Both the position numbers and the translations under genes were made by a program. Shown in pieces: positions 1-7,332 of a stretch of DNA of 24,230 bases. Source of the stretch: CAMPJU01 sp046566095. GTDB taxonomy: Bacteria > Pseudomonadota > Gammaproteobacteria > Xanthomonadales > Xanthomonadaceae. The stretch covers positions 1 through 24,230 of the forward strand of contig JBKHXI010000146.1 of NCBI GenBank assembly GCA_046566095.1, given 5' to 3'. A model generated the notes under the pieces. That model made no database searches. It saw only the letters and a program-made list of their open reading frames with translations, and had not been told where the DNA came from. The number at the start of each line of letters is the position of its first letter. Position 1 is the stretch's first letter.

Positions 1-67
1 GCGCTCACGCCGCTTCAACGCCTGCGCGCCGAGACTCGGTGGCCAGTCCCCCTTCCAGGCCAGACCG

Positions 68-463
68 ATGAACAGACTCGACCTGCTGCCCGACCGCGCG
101 CTGCAGCTTGCCAGCGAGCTCGGCGACAACCTCAAGCACATGGTCCCGGCCGGTGCCGGCAAGTGGCTCGATGCCGGGGTCAAGCTCGGCGCGGTCAAGG
201 CCGGGACCCGGGTCGCGGCGCGGATCGTGCGCCGCAACCCGGCCGCGTTCGCCGCCGCCGCCGCCGGTGCCGGGCTGCTGTGGCTGGTGGCGCGGCAGCG
301 CGCCAAGCGCGCCGAGAACGGCAACCGCGCCGGCAACGGGGCGATCGAAGGCCAGTCGCGCCGGGTCGAGGCCAAGCGCGGCAACGGCAAGGCCGCCGGC
401 CCCCGCAAGCCGCGCAGCAGCCGCAGGACGACGGCCGCCCGCACGAGCCGCGGCGAGGGCTGA
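68..463 (+). CDS. Small basic protein with one predicted membrane helix, function unknown
   Basis: The product is 131 residues. Residues 1-55 look amphipathic and helical. They are followed by an Arg-Arg-Asn-Pro turn and one hydrophobic Ala/Gly/Leu stretch (about residues 58-76) that could form a single membrane helix. The last 55 residues are very basic and rich in Gly, Ala, Lys and Arg, typical of a disordered tail that could contact nucleic acid or phospholipid head groups. No catalytic motif is visible and I do not recognise a named family. The gene stands alone: the kinase gene to the right is convergent. The ATG at 68 is the first start in a frame with amino-acid use suited to a protein; the opposite strand is also open here but reads as Arg/Gly/Ala-rich shadow. 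Only a weak ribosome site (AGG about 10 bases upstream) is seen. Probably a real gene, role unknown. Confidence 0.65.
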   Translation: MNRLDLLPDRALQLASELGDNLKHMVPAGAGKWLDAGVKLGAVKAGTRVAARIVRRNPAAFAAAAAGAGLLWLVARQRAKRAENGNRAGNGAIEGQSRRVEAKRGNGKAAGPRKPRSSRRTTAARTSRGEG

Positions 464-555
464 CCGTCCCGTGGCTCGCCGCGATCCTGCCCGCACCGCC
501 CGCGGCCGCACAGACCGGAAAATACGGATCCGGAATCTCTGATTGCGCATGCGAG

Positions 556-575
556 ACGGCGCCACACGGCGCCGT
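556..575. other. Perfect 8-bp hairpin between convergent genes
   Basis: ACGGCGCC (556-563) is the exact reverse complement of GGCGCCGT (568-575), with an ACAC loop. It lies in the 190-base gap between the small basic protein and the convergent kinase gene. No T-run follows on either strand, so a terminator role is only possible. I see nothing else in this gap. Confidence 0.35.
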
Positions 576-653
576 TCGCGCCTGCCGGGCCGGGCAACGG
601 ACTGACAATGGGACCGTTCGGTGGACGCCGCGCGCGCCGCGGCGCTCGGGCGC

Positions 654-1766
654 TCAGGCGGCAGGCGCCTCGGGGAGGTCGATGATGAAGCAGGCGCCGC
701 CGCCGTGGCGGTCCTCGTAGGACAGGGTGCCGCCGGCGTCGGCGACGATCTGCCGCGCCAGCGACAGGCCGAGCCCGCTCGACATGCCGCCGGCCGGGTC
801 CTCCGCGGTCAGCCGGGTGAACGGCTTGAACAGCTCGCGCTGCTGGCGCGCCGGGATCCCCGGGCCGCGGTCGGCGACGTGCAGCTGCCAGAAGCCGGCG
901 CCGCCGGCGCGGACCTCCAGGTCGATCACGCCGCCCTCGGCGGCGTACTTGATGGCATTGGTCACCAGGTTCTCGGCGACCTGGCGCAGCACCTGCTCGT
1001 CCATCGCCACGAACACCTCGCCCTCGGGCAGGCGCGTGCGCAGCTCCATGCCGCGGCCCTCGGCCTGCAGCTCGTAGCGCGCGACCAGCCAGTCCACGAC
1101 GCCGCACAGCGAGGCCCGCGCCCGCGCCTGCGCCCCGTCCCGGGCGCCGCGCCGCTCCTGGGTCTCGAGATAGCGGCGGATGTAGCCGAGCGCGTCGCGG
1201 GCGCTGTCCTGGATCATCTGCAGGTAGCGCGGCACGCGCTCGGGCCTGCAGGCGTCCTGCAGCAGCATGTCGCTGGCGAACAGCACGCTCGACAGCGGAT
1301 TCTTGAGGTCGTGCGCGACCAGGTTCACCAGCTCCTGGCGCTCGCGCGCGACCCGCTCGAGCCGGTCGCGGGTGAGCTTCAGGCCGACGTGGGCGTCCAC
1401 CCGCGCCAGCAGCTCCTCGGGCATGAAGGGCTTGGTGACGTAGTCGACCGCACCGGCCTTGAACGCGCGCAACAGCAGGTCGCGGTCCTGGGCGGCGGTG
1501 AGGAACACCACCGGCGCGCGCTGCAGCTTCGACATCTCGCGCAGCCGGGCCAGCAGGGCGAAGCCGTCCATGCCCGGCATCATCATGTCCAGCAGCAGCA
1601 GGTCCGGGGTGCGTTCGGCCGCCAGCGCCAGCGCGTCCTCGCCCTTGTCGGCGGCCTGGACCTCGTAGCCGTGGCGCGACAGCAGCGCGCCGACCACCCG
1701 CAGGTTGGCGGGCTGGTCGTCGACGACGAGGATGCGGCCGGATGCACCGCCGGCGGTTGTGGTCAT
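654..1766 (-). CDS. Response regulator receiver-histidine kinase fusion protein
   Basis: A 370-residue cytoplasmic signalling protein with no membrane segment. An N-terminal receiver domain (about residues 10-125) has the acidic pair D16/D17, phospho-acceptor D60 in LLLLDMMMPGMDG, T90 and K112 in the TKPF motif. A short linker leads to a HisKA domain with H152 in the H-box AHDLKNPLSS, then an HATPase domain with the N-box (N266, N270), G1 box DRGPGIP (about 299-305) and G2 box GLGLSLA. All residues needed for autophosphorylation and phosphotransfer appear present. A receiver placed before the kinase suggests that it takes its signal from a partner kinase rather than from its own sensor domain. 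The ATG at 1766 is preferred to the upstream ATG at 1829 because the 21 extra residues are Ser/Arg-rich and unlike a receiver N-terminus, and an AGGAAA sequence precedes 1766. No partner gene adjoins it; the signal and target are unknown. Confidence 0.9.
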   Translation of the reverse strand: MTTTAGGASGRILVVDDQPANLRVVGALLSRHGYEVQAADKGEDALALAAERTPDLLLLDMMMPGMDGFALLARLREMSKLQRAPVVFLTAAQDRDLLLRAFKAGAVDYVTKPFMPEELLARVDAHVGLKLTRDRLERVARERQELVNLVAHDLKNPLSSVLFASDMLLQDACRPERVPRYLQMIQDSARDALGYIRRYLETQERRGARDGAQARARASLCGVVDWLVARYELQAEGRGMELRTRLPEGEVFVAMDEQVLRQVAENLVTNAIKYAAEGGVIDLEVRAGGAGFWQLHVADRGPGIPARQQRELFKPFTRLTAEDPAGGMSSGLGLSLARQIVADAGGTLSYEDRHGGGACFIIDLPEAPAA

Positions 1767-1842
1767 GGACGCGCGTTTTCCTGCCCGGGCGCGTCGGCAC
1801 GACGACGCCTGCGAAGGGCTGAACGCCATAACTTACTCAGGA

Positions 1843-1863
1843 ATGTCTACGTGTTCCAGACAT
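1843..1863. promoter_or_regulatory. Inverted repeat in an AT-rich patch upstream of the kinase gene
   Basis: ATGTCT (1843-1848) and AGACAT (1858-1863) form a 6-bp inverted repeat with a 9-base spacer. They sit in a conspicuously AT-rich patch (about 1828-1872) in otherwise very GC-rich DNA. The patch lies upstream of the kinase start and just past the rluE stop. This is a plausible promoter or operator region for the kinase gene, but I see no convincing -35/-10 pair and recognise no known regulator site. Confidence 0.3.
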
Positions 1864-1887
1864 AGCTGAATGCGAGCCCTGAACCGT

Positions 1888-2436
1888 TCAGCTTGCGCCC
1901 GGGTCGAGGATCCGCCACTGCCCCGGGCGCAGGCCCGAGAGCCGGTGGCGGCCGATCGCGACCCGTACCAGGCGCAGGGTCGGCAGGCCGACGGCCGCGG
2001 TCATGCGCCGCACCTGGCGGTTGCGGCCCTCGCGCAGCACCAGCTCCAGCCAGGCGTCGGGCACGGTGCGGCGGTAGCGCACCGGCGGTTCGCGCGGCCA
2101 CAGCCGCGGCGGCGCGATGGCGCGCGCCTGCGCGGGCCGGGTCGGACCGTCGCGCAACGGCAGGCCGTCGCGCAGCCGCGCCAGCTGTGCGGGCGTGGGC
2201 GCGCCCTCGACCTGCACCCAGTAGGTCTTGGGCTGCTTGTGGCGCGGGTCGGTCAGGCGCTGGGCCAGGCGGCCGTCGTCGGTCAGCAGCAGCAGGCCCT
2301 CGCTGTCGTGGTCGAGCCGGCCGGCCGGATAGATCCCGGGCGGCAGCCCGAACCCGGCGAGCGTGGGCCGCGGCGTCGGGCCGCGGTCGGTGAACTGGCA
2401 CAGCACGCCGTACGGCTTGTTGAGGGCGACCAGCAT
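1888..2436 (-). CDS. rluE: 23S rRNA pseudouridine(2457) synthase RluE
   Basis: A 182-residue pseudouridine synthase of the RsuA/RluB/E/F family. It begins directly with the catalytic domain (LVALNKPYGVLCQFTD) and has no S4 domain, the layout of E. coli RluE, which modifies U2457 of 23S rRNA. Motif II, GRLDHDSEGLLLLT, carries the catalytic aspartate D42. Further family blocks are KTYWVQVEG, LWPREPP and the C-terminal EGRNRQVRRMTAAVGLPTLRL. The ATG at 2436 is chosen because the family start matches MLVALNKPYG; the frame is open for 47 more codons upstream, but that part resembles no family member. No ribosome-binding site is seen. Instead a -10-like CACAAT lies six bases before the ATG, so the messenger may be leaderless. 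The gene is divergent from the DUF2383 gene. Confidence 0.93.
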   Translation of the reverse strand: MLVALNKPYGVLCQFTDRGPTPRPTLAGFGLPPGIYPAGRLDHDSEGLLLLTDDGRLAQRLTDPRHKQPKTYWVQVEGAPTPAQLARLRDGLPLRDGPTRPAQARAIAPPRLWPREPPVRYRRTVPDAWLELVLREGRNRQVRRMTAAVGLPTLRLVRVAIGRHRLSGLRPGQWRILDPGAS

Positions 2437-2442
2437 CGGCGC

Positions 2443-2448
2443 ATTGTG
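2443..2448 (-). promoter_or_regulatory. Candidate -10 element giving a leaderless rluE transcript
   Basis: On the minus strand CACAAT is followed by exactly six bases (GCGCCG) and then the rluE ATG. That spacing would place transcription start at the A of the start codon. No Shine-Dalgarno sequence precedes this ATG. No good -35 element is visible, so the call rests on position and on the same arrangement at two other genes here. Confidence 0.35.
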
Positions 2449-2581
2449 CCCGCGATGCGCCGCAGACCCCCGTGCCGCAGCGGAAAATCCCGTAAAAACA
2501 GACACCTGCACGTTGCGTATACGGCCCAGGGCGCATACTTGTCCTCGTCCCGTGGGAACGGGACCTTTCCCCCCCAACGGC

Positions 2582-2587
2582 AGGAGG
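2582..2587 (+). promoter_or_regulatory. Strong ribosome-binding site of the DUF2383 gene
   Basis: AGGAGG, a perfect Shine-Dalgarno core, lies four bases before the ATG at 2592. It is the strongest ribosome site I noticed in the window and suggests high expression. A poor promoter candidate (TTGCGT at 2513, CATACT at 2534, spacing only 15) lies upstream. Confidence 0.75.
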
Positions 2588-2591
2588 CCCC

Positions 2592-3050
2592 ATGACGACC
2601 ATCCGCAACGAGAAGATCGAAACCCTGAACGAGCTGATCGCGGTCACCCGCGACAGCGCCGAGTTCTACAGCGACGCCGCCAAGCGCGTCGACAACCCCA
2701 GGCTCAAGAACCTGTTCGCCGAGCTGGCCGAATCCAAGAACGGCCTGGTCGGCGCGATGTCGCGCGACGTGCGCAGCGAGGGCGCCACGCCCGAGAGCGA
2801 AGGCACCTTCCGCGGCAGCCTGCACAAGGTGTACGGCGACGTGCGCGCCAAGCTGGGCGACAGCGATTACGCCTACGTCTCGCAGCTCGAGGAGAGCGAG
2901 GACCGCATGCTGCACGCCTTCAACGACGTGCTCCACGACAGCGCCACCCCGGCGCCGGTCAAGGAGGCCGTGCGCAGCTATCTTCCGGCGGTCAAGCAGC
3001 ACCACGACGCCATGCGCGACCGCAAGTGGGAGATGAAGGCGCAGCGCTGA
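2592..3050 (+). CDS. PA2169-type four-helix-bundle protein (DUF2383)
   Basis: A 152-residue, highly charged, almost wholly helical protein resembling the PA2169/DUF2383 family, ferritin-like four-helix bundles of unknown biochemical role. The N-terminal pattern TLNELIAVTRDSAEFYSDAA and the later SQLEESEDRMLHAFND helix fit that family. There is no signal peptide, so it is cytoplasmic. The helices contain E, D and H residues (EFYSDAA; EESEDRMLH; KQHHDAM) spaced as could bind metal, but metal binding is not shown. It has a perfect AGGAGG ribosome site and a strong intrinsic terminator 43 bases after the stop, so it is an independent and probably well-expressed single-gene unit. Relatives are often stress-associated, which is knowledge of the family rather than something visible here. 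Confidence 0.88.
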   Translation: MTTIRNEKIETLNELIAVTRDSAEFYSDAAKRVDNPRLKNLFAELAESKNGLVGAMSRDVRSEGATPESEGTFRGSLHKVYGDVRAKLGDSDYAYVSQLEESEDRMLHAFNDVLHDSATPAPVKEAVRSYLPAVKQHHDAMRDRKWEMKAQR

Positions 3051-3093
3051 GCGCGTGCCGCGGTACCCCGCAGCAGCCCTCGATCAGGGGGCG

Positions 3094-3123
3094 GGCCGGC
3101 CCGGAAACGGGCCGGCCTTTCGT
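3094..3123 (+). terminator. Rho-independent terminator of the DUF2383 gene
   Basis: A perfect 10-bp GC stem (3094-3103 with 3108-3117) with a GAAA tetraloop is followed by TTTCGTT. It lies 43 bases after the stop codon of the DUF2383 gene. The opposite strand has no T-run, so it acts on the plus strand. The remaining bases up to 3235 hold only a degenerate REP-like string near 3170. Confidence 0.85.
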
Positions 3124-3235
3124 TGCTCGGTTGCGCCGCGCCCGTTCTCCGGATCCCGGAGGACGGCGTTGCCCGCGATGGGCGCATGCGGCTGCGCGCG
3201 AGCGCACCGCCCGCAGCGCAGCCGCCCGCGGCGGC

Positions 3236-4123
3236 TCAGCCGGGCTTGCGCAAGCGCAGGGTCATGCGGTCGCTTTCGCCGATGGCCCGGTAGCGCTCGG
3301 CATCGGCCGCGTCGTGGCGGTTGCTGGGCGGCAGGGTCCAGACGCCGTTCGGGTGGTCGGCGGTGTCGGCCGGGTTGGCGTTGACCTCGCTGCGCGCTTC
3401 CAGGACGAAGCCGGCGCCCTCGGCCAGTTCGACCACCAGCGCCTCGGTGAGGTAGCCGCTGGTCTTCATCGTTTCCAGGTCGGTGCCGGCGCGGGCGCGA
3501 TGGTCGACCACGCCGAGCGTGCCGCCGGGCCGGAGCACGTCGAAGAAGGCGCGGAAGTAGGCCTGGGCATTGCCGTCGGCGACCCAGTTGTGGGCGTTGC
3601 GGAAGGTCAGCACCGCGTCGGCCGAGGCCGGCGGCCCGAACGACGGGATGGCCGGGTCGAAGACCCGCACCTGCGGCGCGCCGTAGACCTCCGGTGCGGC
3701 GGCGAACTTCGCGCGCAGCGCCTGGTTGAGGCGGTAGCGGTAGGCCGGCTGGTCGGGGATGGCGTCGTCCCAGACCGCCGCGACGTAGCTGCCGCGCTCG
3801 CGCAGGTAGGGCGCGAGGATCTCGGCGTACCAGCCGCCGCCGGGCGTGATCTCGATCACCGTGTCGTCGGGCGCGATGCCGAAGAAGGTCAGGGTCTCGA
3901 GCGGATGCCGGTAGCGGTCGCGGGCGACGAAGCCGGCGTCGCGCCAGTCGCCCGCGACCGCGGCGCGCAGCGCCTGCGCGTGGTCGGGCTGTGCGGCGGC
4001 GACTTCGGCGGCGGCCTCGGCCGCGGCGGAGCCGCCGGAGGCGGGGTCGGTGGCCGCGCATGCGGACAACAGCAGGGCCGCGGCGAGCGCGGCGAGGGGC
4101 GGCACGGGGTGCGGGCTGGGCAT
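3236..4123 (-). CDS. Methyltransferase-fold lipoprotein (COG4798-like)
   Basis: A 295-residue protein starting with a lipoprotein signal peptide (hydrophobic residues about 8-20, lipobox LLSAC with C22), followed by an Ala-rich linker and a class I SAM-methyltransferase-like fold. Motif I is VIEITPGGGWYAEIL (about 89-103). Later blocks include a conserved RNAHNW (hydrophobic strand plus Asn-Ala-His-Asn-Trp) and LRPGGTLGVVDHRA. It resembles the 'predicted methyltransferase' group COG4798, whose members often carry signal peptides. SAM is not known to be available in the periplasm, so the true activity there is unclear: the domain may bind another ligand, or the signal may serve another purpose. 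The ATG at 4123 is used because it opens directly on the signal peptide, with GGAG upstream; an ATG at 4180 would add 19 Arg-rich residues. It lies downstream of, and in the same direction as, the I78 inhibitor lipoprotein gene. Confidence 0.8.
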   Translation of the reverse strand: MPSPHPVPPLAALAAALLLSACAATDPASGGSAAAEAAAEVAAAQPDHAQALRAAVAGDWRDAGFVARDRYRHPLETLTFFGIAPDDTVIEITPGGGWYAEILAPYLRERGSYVAAVWDDAIPDQPAYRYRLNQALRAKFAAAPEVYGAPQVRVFDPAIPSFGPPASADAVLTFRNAHNWVADGNAQAYFRAFFDVLRPGGTLGVVDHRARAGTDLETMKTSGYLTEALVVELAEGAGFVLEARSEVNANPADTADHPNGVWTLPPSNRHDAADAERYRAIGESDRMTLRLRKPG

Positions 4124-4306
4124 GGCGCGGCTCCGGCGGAGGGGAGCGGTCAGCCTAGCGCGCCGCGGCGGGGCGCGCACCGGGGGCCGGGTTGCCGGCA
4201 GGCTGCGCTCCCGGCGACCGGCCGGGGAGGCGCCTGCGTCCGGCGGCCGCCGGCTGCGGCGCGGCCGGGGCGCGCTGCCGCCGGCCGGCCGTTCGTGCGG
4301 CCGGGA

Positions 4307-4597
4307 TCAGCCGCAGGTGATCTCGACGATCGCGTTGCGCTCGTTGGTCTTGACGTTCACCCGGTCCTCGCGATGGTCCATGGTGACCATCATCCCGGGG
4401 GCGATGACGCGGGCGACCGCGCTGCCGGTGTCGATCCGGACCCGTTCGACCACGTCCGGGGTCGCGGCGCGGCCGATCGCCCAGCGGGCGTTGTCGGCGT
4501 TGCACACGCCGGCGGGCACCACCGGGCCGGGGGGCGGCATCGGCGCGCAGGCCGACATGGCGACGGTCAGGGCGAGGGGCAGCATCAGTCGGATCAT
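4307..4597 (-). CDS. Peptidase inhibitor I78 family lipoprotein
   Basis: A 96-residue secreted lipoprotein. The lipobox MSAC places the lipidated cysteine at C17. The mature domain matches the I78 family of small serine-protease inhibitors related to potato inhibitor I: C32 near the start, a central VERVRIDTGSAVARVIAPG segment, the signature D-R-V-N-V (MDHREDRVNVKTNE) and a C-terminal EITCG. C32 and C95 are well placed for a disulfide. The likely role is to shield the envelope from serine proteases, its own or a competitor's; the target cannot be predicted. A good AGGAG ribosome site precedes the ATG. The gene is followed, after about 180 bases, by the methyltransferase-fold lipoprotein in the same direction; no terminator is evident between them. 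Confidence 0.85.
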   Translation of the reverse strand: MIRLMLPLALTVAMSACAPMPPPGPVVPAGVCNADNARWAIGRAATPDVVERVRIDTGSAVARVIAPGMMVTMDHREDRVNVKTNERNAIVEITCG

Positions 4598-4676
4598 GGC
4601 ATCGGCTCCTGGGCGCAGGGAAGCGCCAGCCTGCCGGCGCGGACGTGGTGCGGGCGTGGACGCGCCCGGCCGGCGT

Positions 4677-5222
4677 TCAGCCGCCGCCCAGCTCCGCGGC
4701 CGCCACCTCGCGCAGCCTGCAGGCGCGCAGCATCGACCGCGACGGCAGGCCGATCCCGCGCCGGTCCCCGGCCACGTACAGGGTCACGTGCGGCGGCGGC
4801 AGCGGCAGCTGGCGGCCGAGCAGCCGGCCCAGGGCGCGGTGCAAGGGCGCCATCGCCGCCAGGTCGACCGGTTCGACCAGCGCGTGGCGCAGCCGCATCC
4901 GGCCGCGGGGGCCGTCCCGGTCGCGCTTGCGCAGCAGCAGCAGGCGGCCGCTGCGCCACAGCCGCCAGTCGAGCCCCGCGGTCGCGGCGTCCAGGGCCGC
5001 GTCGCGGACGGCCTCGCCCAGCACCCGGCGCAGTTCTCCGCCCAGCCGCGAACCGACCAGGGTGACGTGCAGCTCCGACTTGGGCGCCAGTTCGATGCCC
5101 TCGCGCAGCCGCAGCGGGACCGAAGGCAGCGCCCAGGCCGCCTCCGGGACCGGCAGCAGGAGCCGGCCGTCCACCCGCCGCGGCGGCGGCGCGGCGATGC
5201 AGGGCGCGGCCGTTCCGGACAT
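4677..5222 (-). CDS. 2H-phosphoesterase-like protein (two HxTx motifs)
   Basis: A 181-residue cytoplasmic protein. Two HxTx motifs, H52-V-T-L and H145-V-T-L, lie 93 residues apart, the signature of the 2H phosphoesterase superfamily (2'-5' RNA ligase, cyclic phosphodiesterase and relatives). These enzymes hydrolyse or form 2',3'-cyclic or 2',5' phosphodiester bonds with the two histidines as acid/base pair. Between the motifs is an Arg-rich segment and a strand pair (LDWRLWRSGRLLLLRK), as expected for the duplicated fold. The substrate cannot be told: tRNA 2'-phosphate, cyclic nucleotide and ADP-ribose 1'',2''-cyclic phosphate are all possible. The ATG at 5222 is preferred because codons further upstream overlap the divergent methyltransferase gene. 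Only 37 bases separate the two starts, so they share one promoter region. Confidence 0.7.
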   Translation of the reverse strand: MSGTAAPCIAAPPPRRVDGRLLLPVPEAAWALPSVPLRLREGIELAPKSELHVTLVGSRLGGELRRVLGEAVRDAALDAATAGLDWRLWRSGRLLLLRKRDRDGPRGRMRLRHALVEPVDLAAMAPLHRALGRLLGRQLPLPPPHVTLYVAGDRRGIGLPSRSMLRACRLREVAAAELGGG

Positions 5223-5259
5223 GCTGCTACCCTGCCGCGGCGCGCCTGCAGGAAGGGTG

Positions 5260-5937
5260 ATGAAGGGCGAAGCGATCCAGGGCGAGGCGACCGGGGGCCG
5301 GGCTTGCGCGGACAAGCCGTTCGCGCCTGCGTGCGAGCGCAACCGCGGGCCGATCCTGGAAGTGCTGCGCCGCCACTTCGACGGGCGCCGGCGGGTGCTG
5401 GAGATCGGCAGCGGCACCGGCCAGCACGCGGTGCATTTCGCCGCGGCCATGCCTTGGCTGTCCTGGCAATGCAGCGACCTCGGCGAGCGGCTGCCCGGGA
5501 TCCGCGCCTGGCTCGACGAGGTCGGGCTGCCGAACGCGCCGCCGCCGCTGGCGCTGGACCTGGCGGACGCCGGGTGGCCGCGCGCGCTGGACGCCGGCGG
5601 CGCGGGCCAGGGGCGGACCGCGCGCTTCGACGCCGCGTTCTCGGCCAACATGCTGCACATCGTCGCCTGGCCGCTGGTCGAGTCCCTGTTCGCCGGCCTG
5701 GACGCGGCGCTGGCCGACGACGCCACGCTTGCGGCCTACGGCCCCTTCAACGACCGCGGGGAATACAGCAGCGCCAGCAACCGGGAATTCGACGCCTGGC
5801 TGCGCGCGCGCGACCCGGCCTCGGGCATCCGCGACTTCGAGGCCGTGGATGCGCTGGCGCGCGCGATCGGGTTCCGGCTGGTCGACGACGTCGCGATGCC
5901 GGCCAACAACCGCACGCTGGTGTGGCGCCGGCAGTGA
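5260..5937 (+). CDS. DUF938 family SAM-dependent methyltransferase
   Basis: A 225-residue cytoplasmic protein of the DUF938 methyltransferase family. The opening block FAPACERNRGPILEVLRRHF is typical, and the SAM-binding motif I is VLEIGSGTGQHAVHFA (about residues 46-61). Downstream are WQCSDLGERLPGIRAWL, the strand AAFSANMLHIVAW (post-I region) and the family block YGPFNDRGEYSSASN. The natural substrate of the family is not established. The ATG at 5260 is chosen because it follows an AGGAAGGG ribosome site by a few bases; the frame is open far upstream but that part is Arg/Ser-rich shadow of the divergent gene. The divergent partner encodes a 2H-phosphoesterase-like protein. Confidence 0.88.
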   Translation: MKGEAIQGEATGGRACADKPFAPACERNRGPILEVLRRHFDGRRRVLEIGSGTGQHAVHFAAAMPWLSWQCSDLGERLPGIRAWLDEVGLPNAPPPLALDLADAGWPRALDAGGAGQGRTARFDAAFSANMLHIVAWPLVESLFAGLDAALADDATLAAYGPFNDRGEYSSASNREFDAWLRARDPASGIRDFEAVDALARAIGFRLVDDVAMPANNRTLVWRRQ

Positions 5938-5945
5938 GGGGCCCT

Positions 5946-6012
5946 GCGGGAATCGCGCCCAAGGGGCGTTCCCGCGGCGAGCGACGGGTCGTAGGAGCGG
6001 GCCTTGCCCGCG
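5946..6012. repeat. REP-type palindromes between convergent genes
   Basis: Two hairpins lie between the convergent DUF938 and thiolase genes. The first has outer stem GCGGGAA (5946-5952) with TTCCCGC (5969-5975) and inner stem CGCCC (5956-5960) with GGGCG (5964-5968). The second, GTAGGAGCGGGCCTTGCCCG and following bases (5991-6012), has stem GCGGGC/GCCCGC around a CTT loop. The GTAGGAGCGGGCxTTGCCCGCGA form is the style of REP elements common in Xanthomonadaceae and Pseudomonas. Such elements often lie at convergent gene ends and may attenuate read-through. Confidence 0.7.
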
Positions 6013-6054
6013 ATGGCGTTCCCCGCGGCACTCCGGCGCCCGCGACTGCCGCCG

Positions 6055-7332
6055 TCAGCGCTCCAGGATCGCGACCACGCCCATGCCGCCGGCGGTGCAG
6101 ATCGAGACCAGGCAGCGGCCGCCGCCGCGCTCCTTCAGCTGCTTGGCCGCGGCCGCGACGATCCGCGCGCCGGTGGCCGCGAACGGGTGCCCGGTCGCCA
6201 GCGACGAGCCGTTCGGGTTGATCTTCGCCGGGTCGATGCGCCCCAGCGGCGCCTCCAGCCCGAGCCGGTTGCGGCAGTACTCTTCGCTTTCCCAGGCCCG
6301 CAGCGTGCATAGCACCTGCGCGGCGAAGGCCTCGTGGATCTCGTAGAAGTCGAAGTCCTGCAGCGCCAGCCCGTTGCGCGCCAGCATCTCGGGCACCGCG
6401 ACGGTCGGCGCCATCAGCAGGCCCTCGCCGTGCACGAAGTCGACCGCGGCCACGTGCGCGTCGCGCAACCGGCACAGCGGCTCGTGGCCGTGTTTCTGCG
6501 CCCAGTCCTCGGACGCCAGCAGGCATGCGGCGGCGCCGTCGGTCAGCGGGGTGGAATTGCCCGCGGTCAGCGTTCCGCGGCCCGACGCCCGGTCGAACAC
6601 CGGTTCCAGCGCGGCCAGCTTCTCGAGCGTGCTGTCGGCGCGCAGCACGTTGTCGCGCGACACGCCGCGGAAGCTCACCACCAGGTCGTCGAGGAAGCCG
6701 CGCTCGTAGGCGGCGGCCAGCTTGCGGTGCGAGCCCAGCGCCCACTCGTCCTGCGAATCGCGCGAGATCGACCACTGCCGGGCCATGTCCTCGCAGTGCT
6801 CGCCCATCGACTTGCCGGTGCGCGGTTCGGCCACGCCCGGGAACTCGGGCCTGAGTTCGCGCGGATGGAAGCCCCGGAACGCGGCCAGCTTCTCCTGCCA
6901 GGTCCTGCCGCGGCTGGCTTCCAGCAGGCGCCGGCGCAGCGACTTGCCGTAGACGATCGGCACGTCCGAAGTGCTGTCCGAGCCGCCGCCGATCCCCGAC
7001 TCGATCTGCCCGGCCGCGATCTTGTTGGCGACGTGCACGATCGAGTCCAGCGAGGTGCCGCAGGCGCGCTGCAGGGTGATGCCCGGGGTCAGCGCCGACA
7101 GCCCCGACGACAGCGCCGCCTCGCGCCCCAGGTTCCAGTCCGAGGAATGCTTGATCACCGCGCCCAGCGCGACCTCGCCCAGCTGCTGCCCATGCAGGCC
7201 GAACTTCTCCACCAGCGCGCCCAGGGTCCGCACCGACATGCCGAGGTTGCCCACGTCGGCGTAGGCCGTGTCCCGGCGGCAGAAGGGGATGCGGACCCCG
7301 CCGAGCACGGCGACGGGACGGGCTTGACGCAT
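6055..7332 (-). CDS. fadI: Acetyl-CoA C-acyltransferase (thiolase, FadI type)
   Basis: A 425-residue thiolase that would carry out the last step of fatty acid beta-oxidation, cleaving 3-ketoacyl-CoA with CoA to acetyl-CoA and a shortened acyl-CoA. The nucleophile is C91 in QRACGTSLDS. The second region has EIHEAFA and the block NGSSLATGHPFAATGAR with its catalytic histidine. The C-terminal CTAGGMGVVAILE carries the second catalytic cysteine. The RACxTS motif and the GHPFAATGAR block match FadI (the YfcY/trifunctional beta-subunit branch) better than FadA or PhaA. The ATG at 7332 gives the family N-terminus; an upstream extension would be Arg-rich. No partner alpha subunit (FadJ/FadB) lies in this window, which is unusual for a fadI-type gene, so its hydratase/dehydrogenase partner must be elsewhere. 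It is divergent from the unrecognised 307-residue protein. Confidence 0.88.
   Translation of the reverse strand: MRQARPVAVLGGVRIPFCRRDTAYADVGNLGMSVRTLGALVEKFGLHGQQLGEVALGAVIKHSSDWNLGREAALSSGLSALTPGITLQRACGTSLDSIVHVANKIAAGQIESGIGGGSDSTSDVPIVYGKSLRRRLLEASRGRTWQEKLAAFRGFHPRELRPEFPGVAEPRTGKSMGEHCEDMARQWSISRDSQDEWALGSHRKLAAAYERGFLDDLVVSFRGVSRDNVLRADSTLEKLAALEPVFDRASGRGTLTAGNSTPLTDGAAACLLASEDWAQKHGHEPLCRLRDAHVAAVDFVHGEGLLMAPTVAVPEMLARNGLALQDFDFYEIHEAFAAQVLCTLRAWESEEYCRNRLGLEAPLGRIDPAKINPNGSSLATGHPFAATGARIVAAAAKQLKERGGGRCLVSICTAGGMGVVAILER

Noticed and set aside
3160..3187. REP-like string GGAGGACGGCGTTGCCCGCG
   Set aside because: It resembles the right half of the element at 5991 but the left arm does not pair, so at most it is a decayed copy.
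2363..5065. A 900-codon open frame on the plus strand across several genes
   Set aside because: It is a GC-rich shadow: Arg/Gly/Ala-rich with no motifs, crossing the DUF2383 gene in another frame and three well-supported minus-strand genes.
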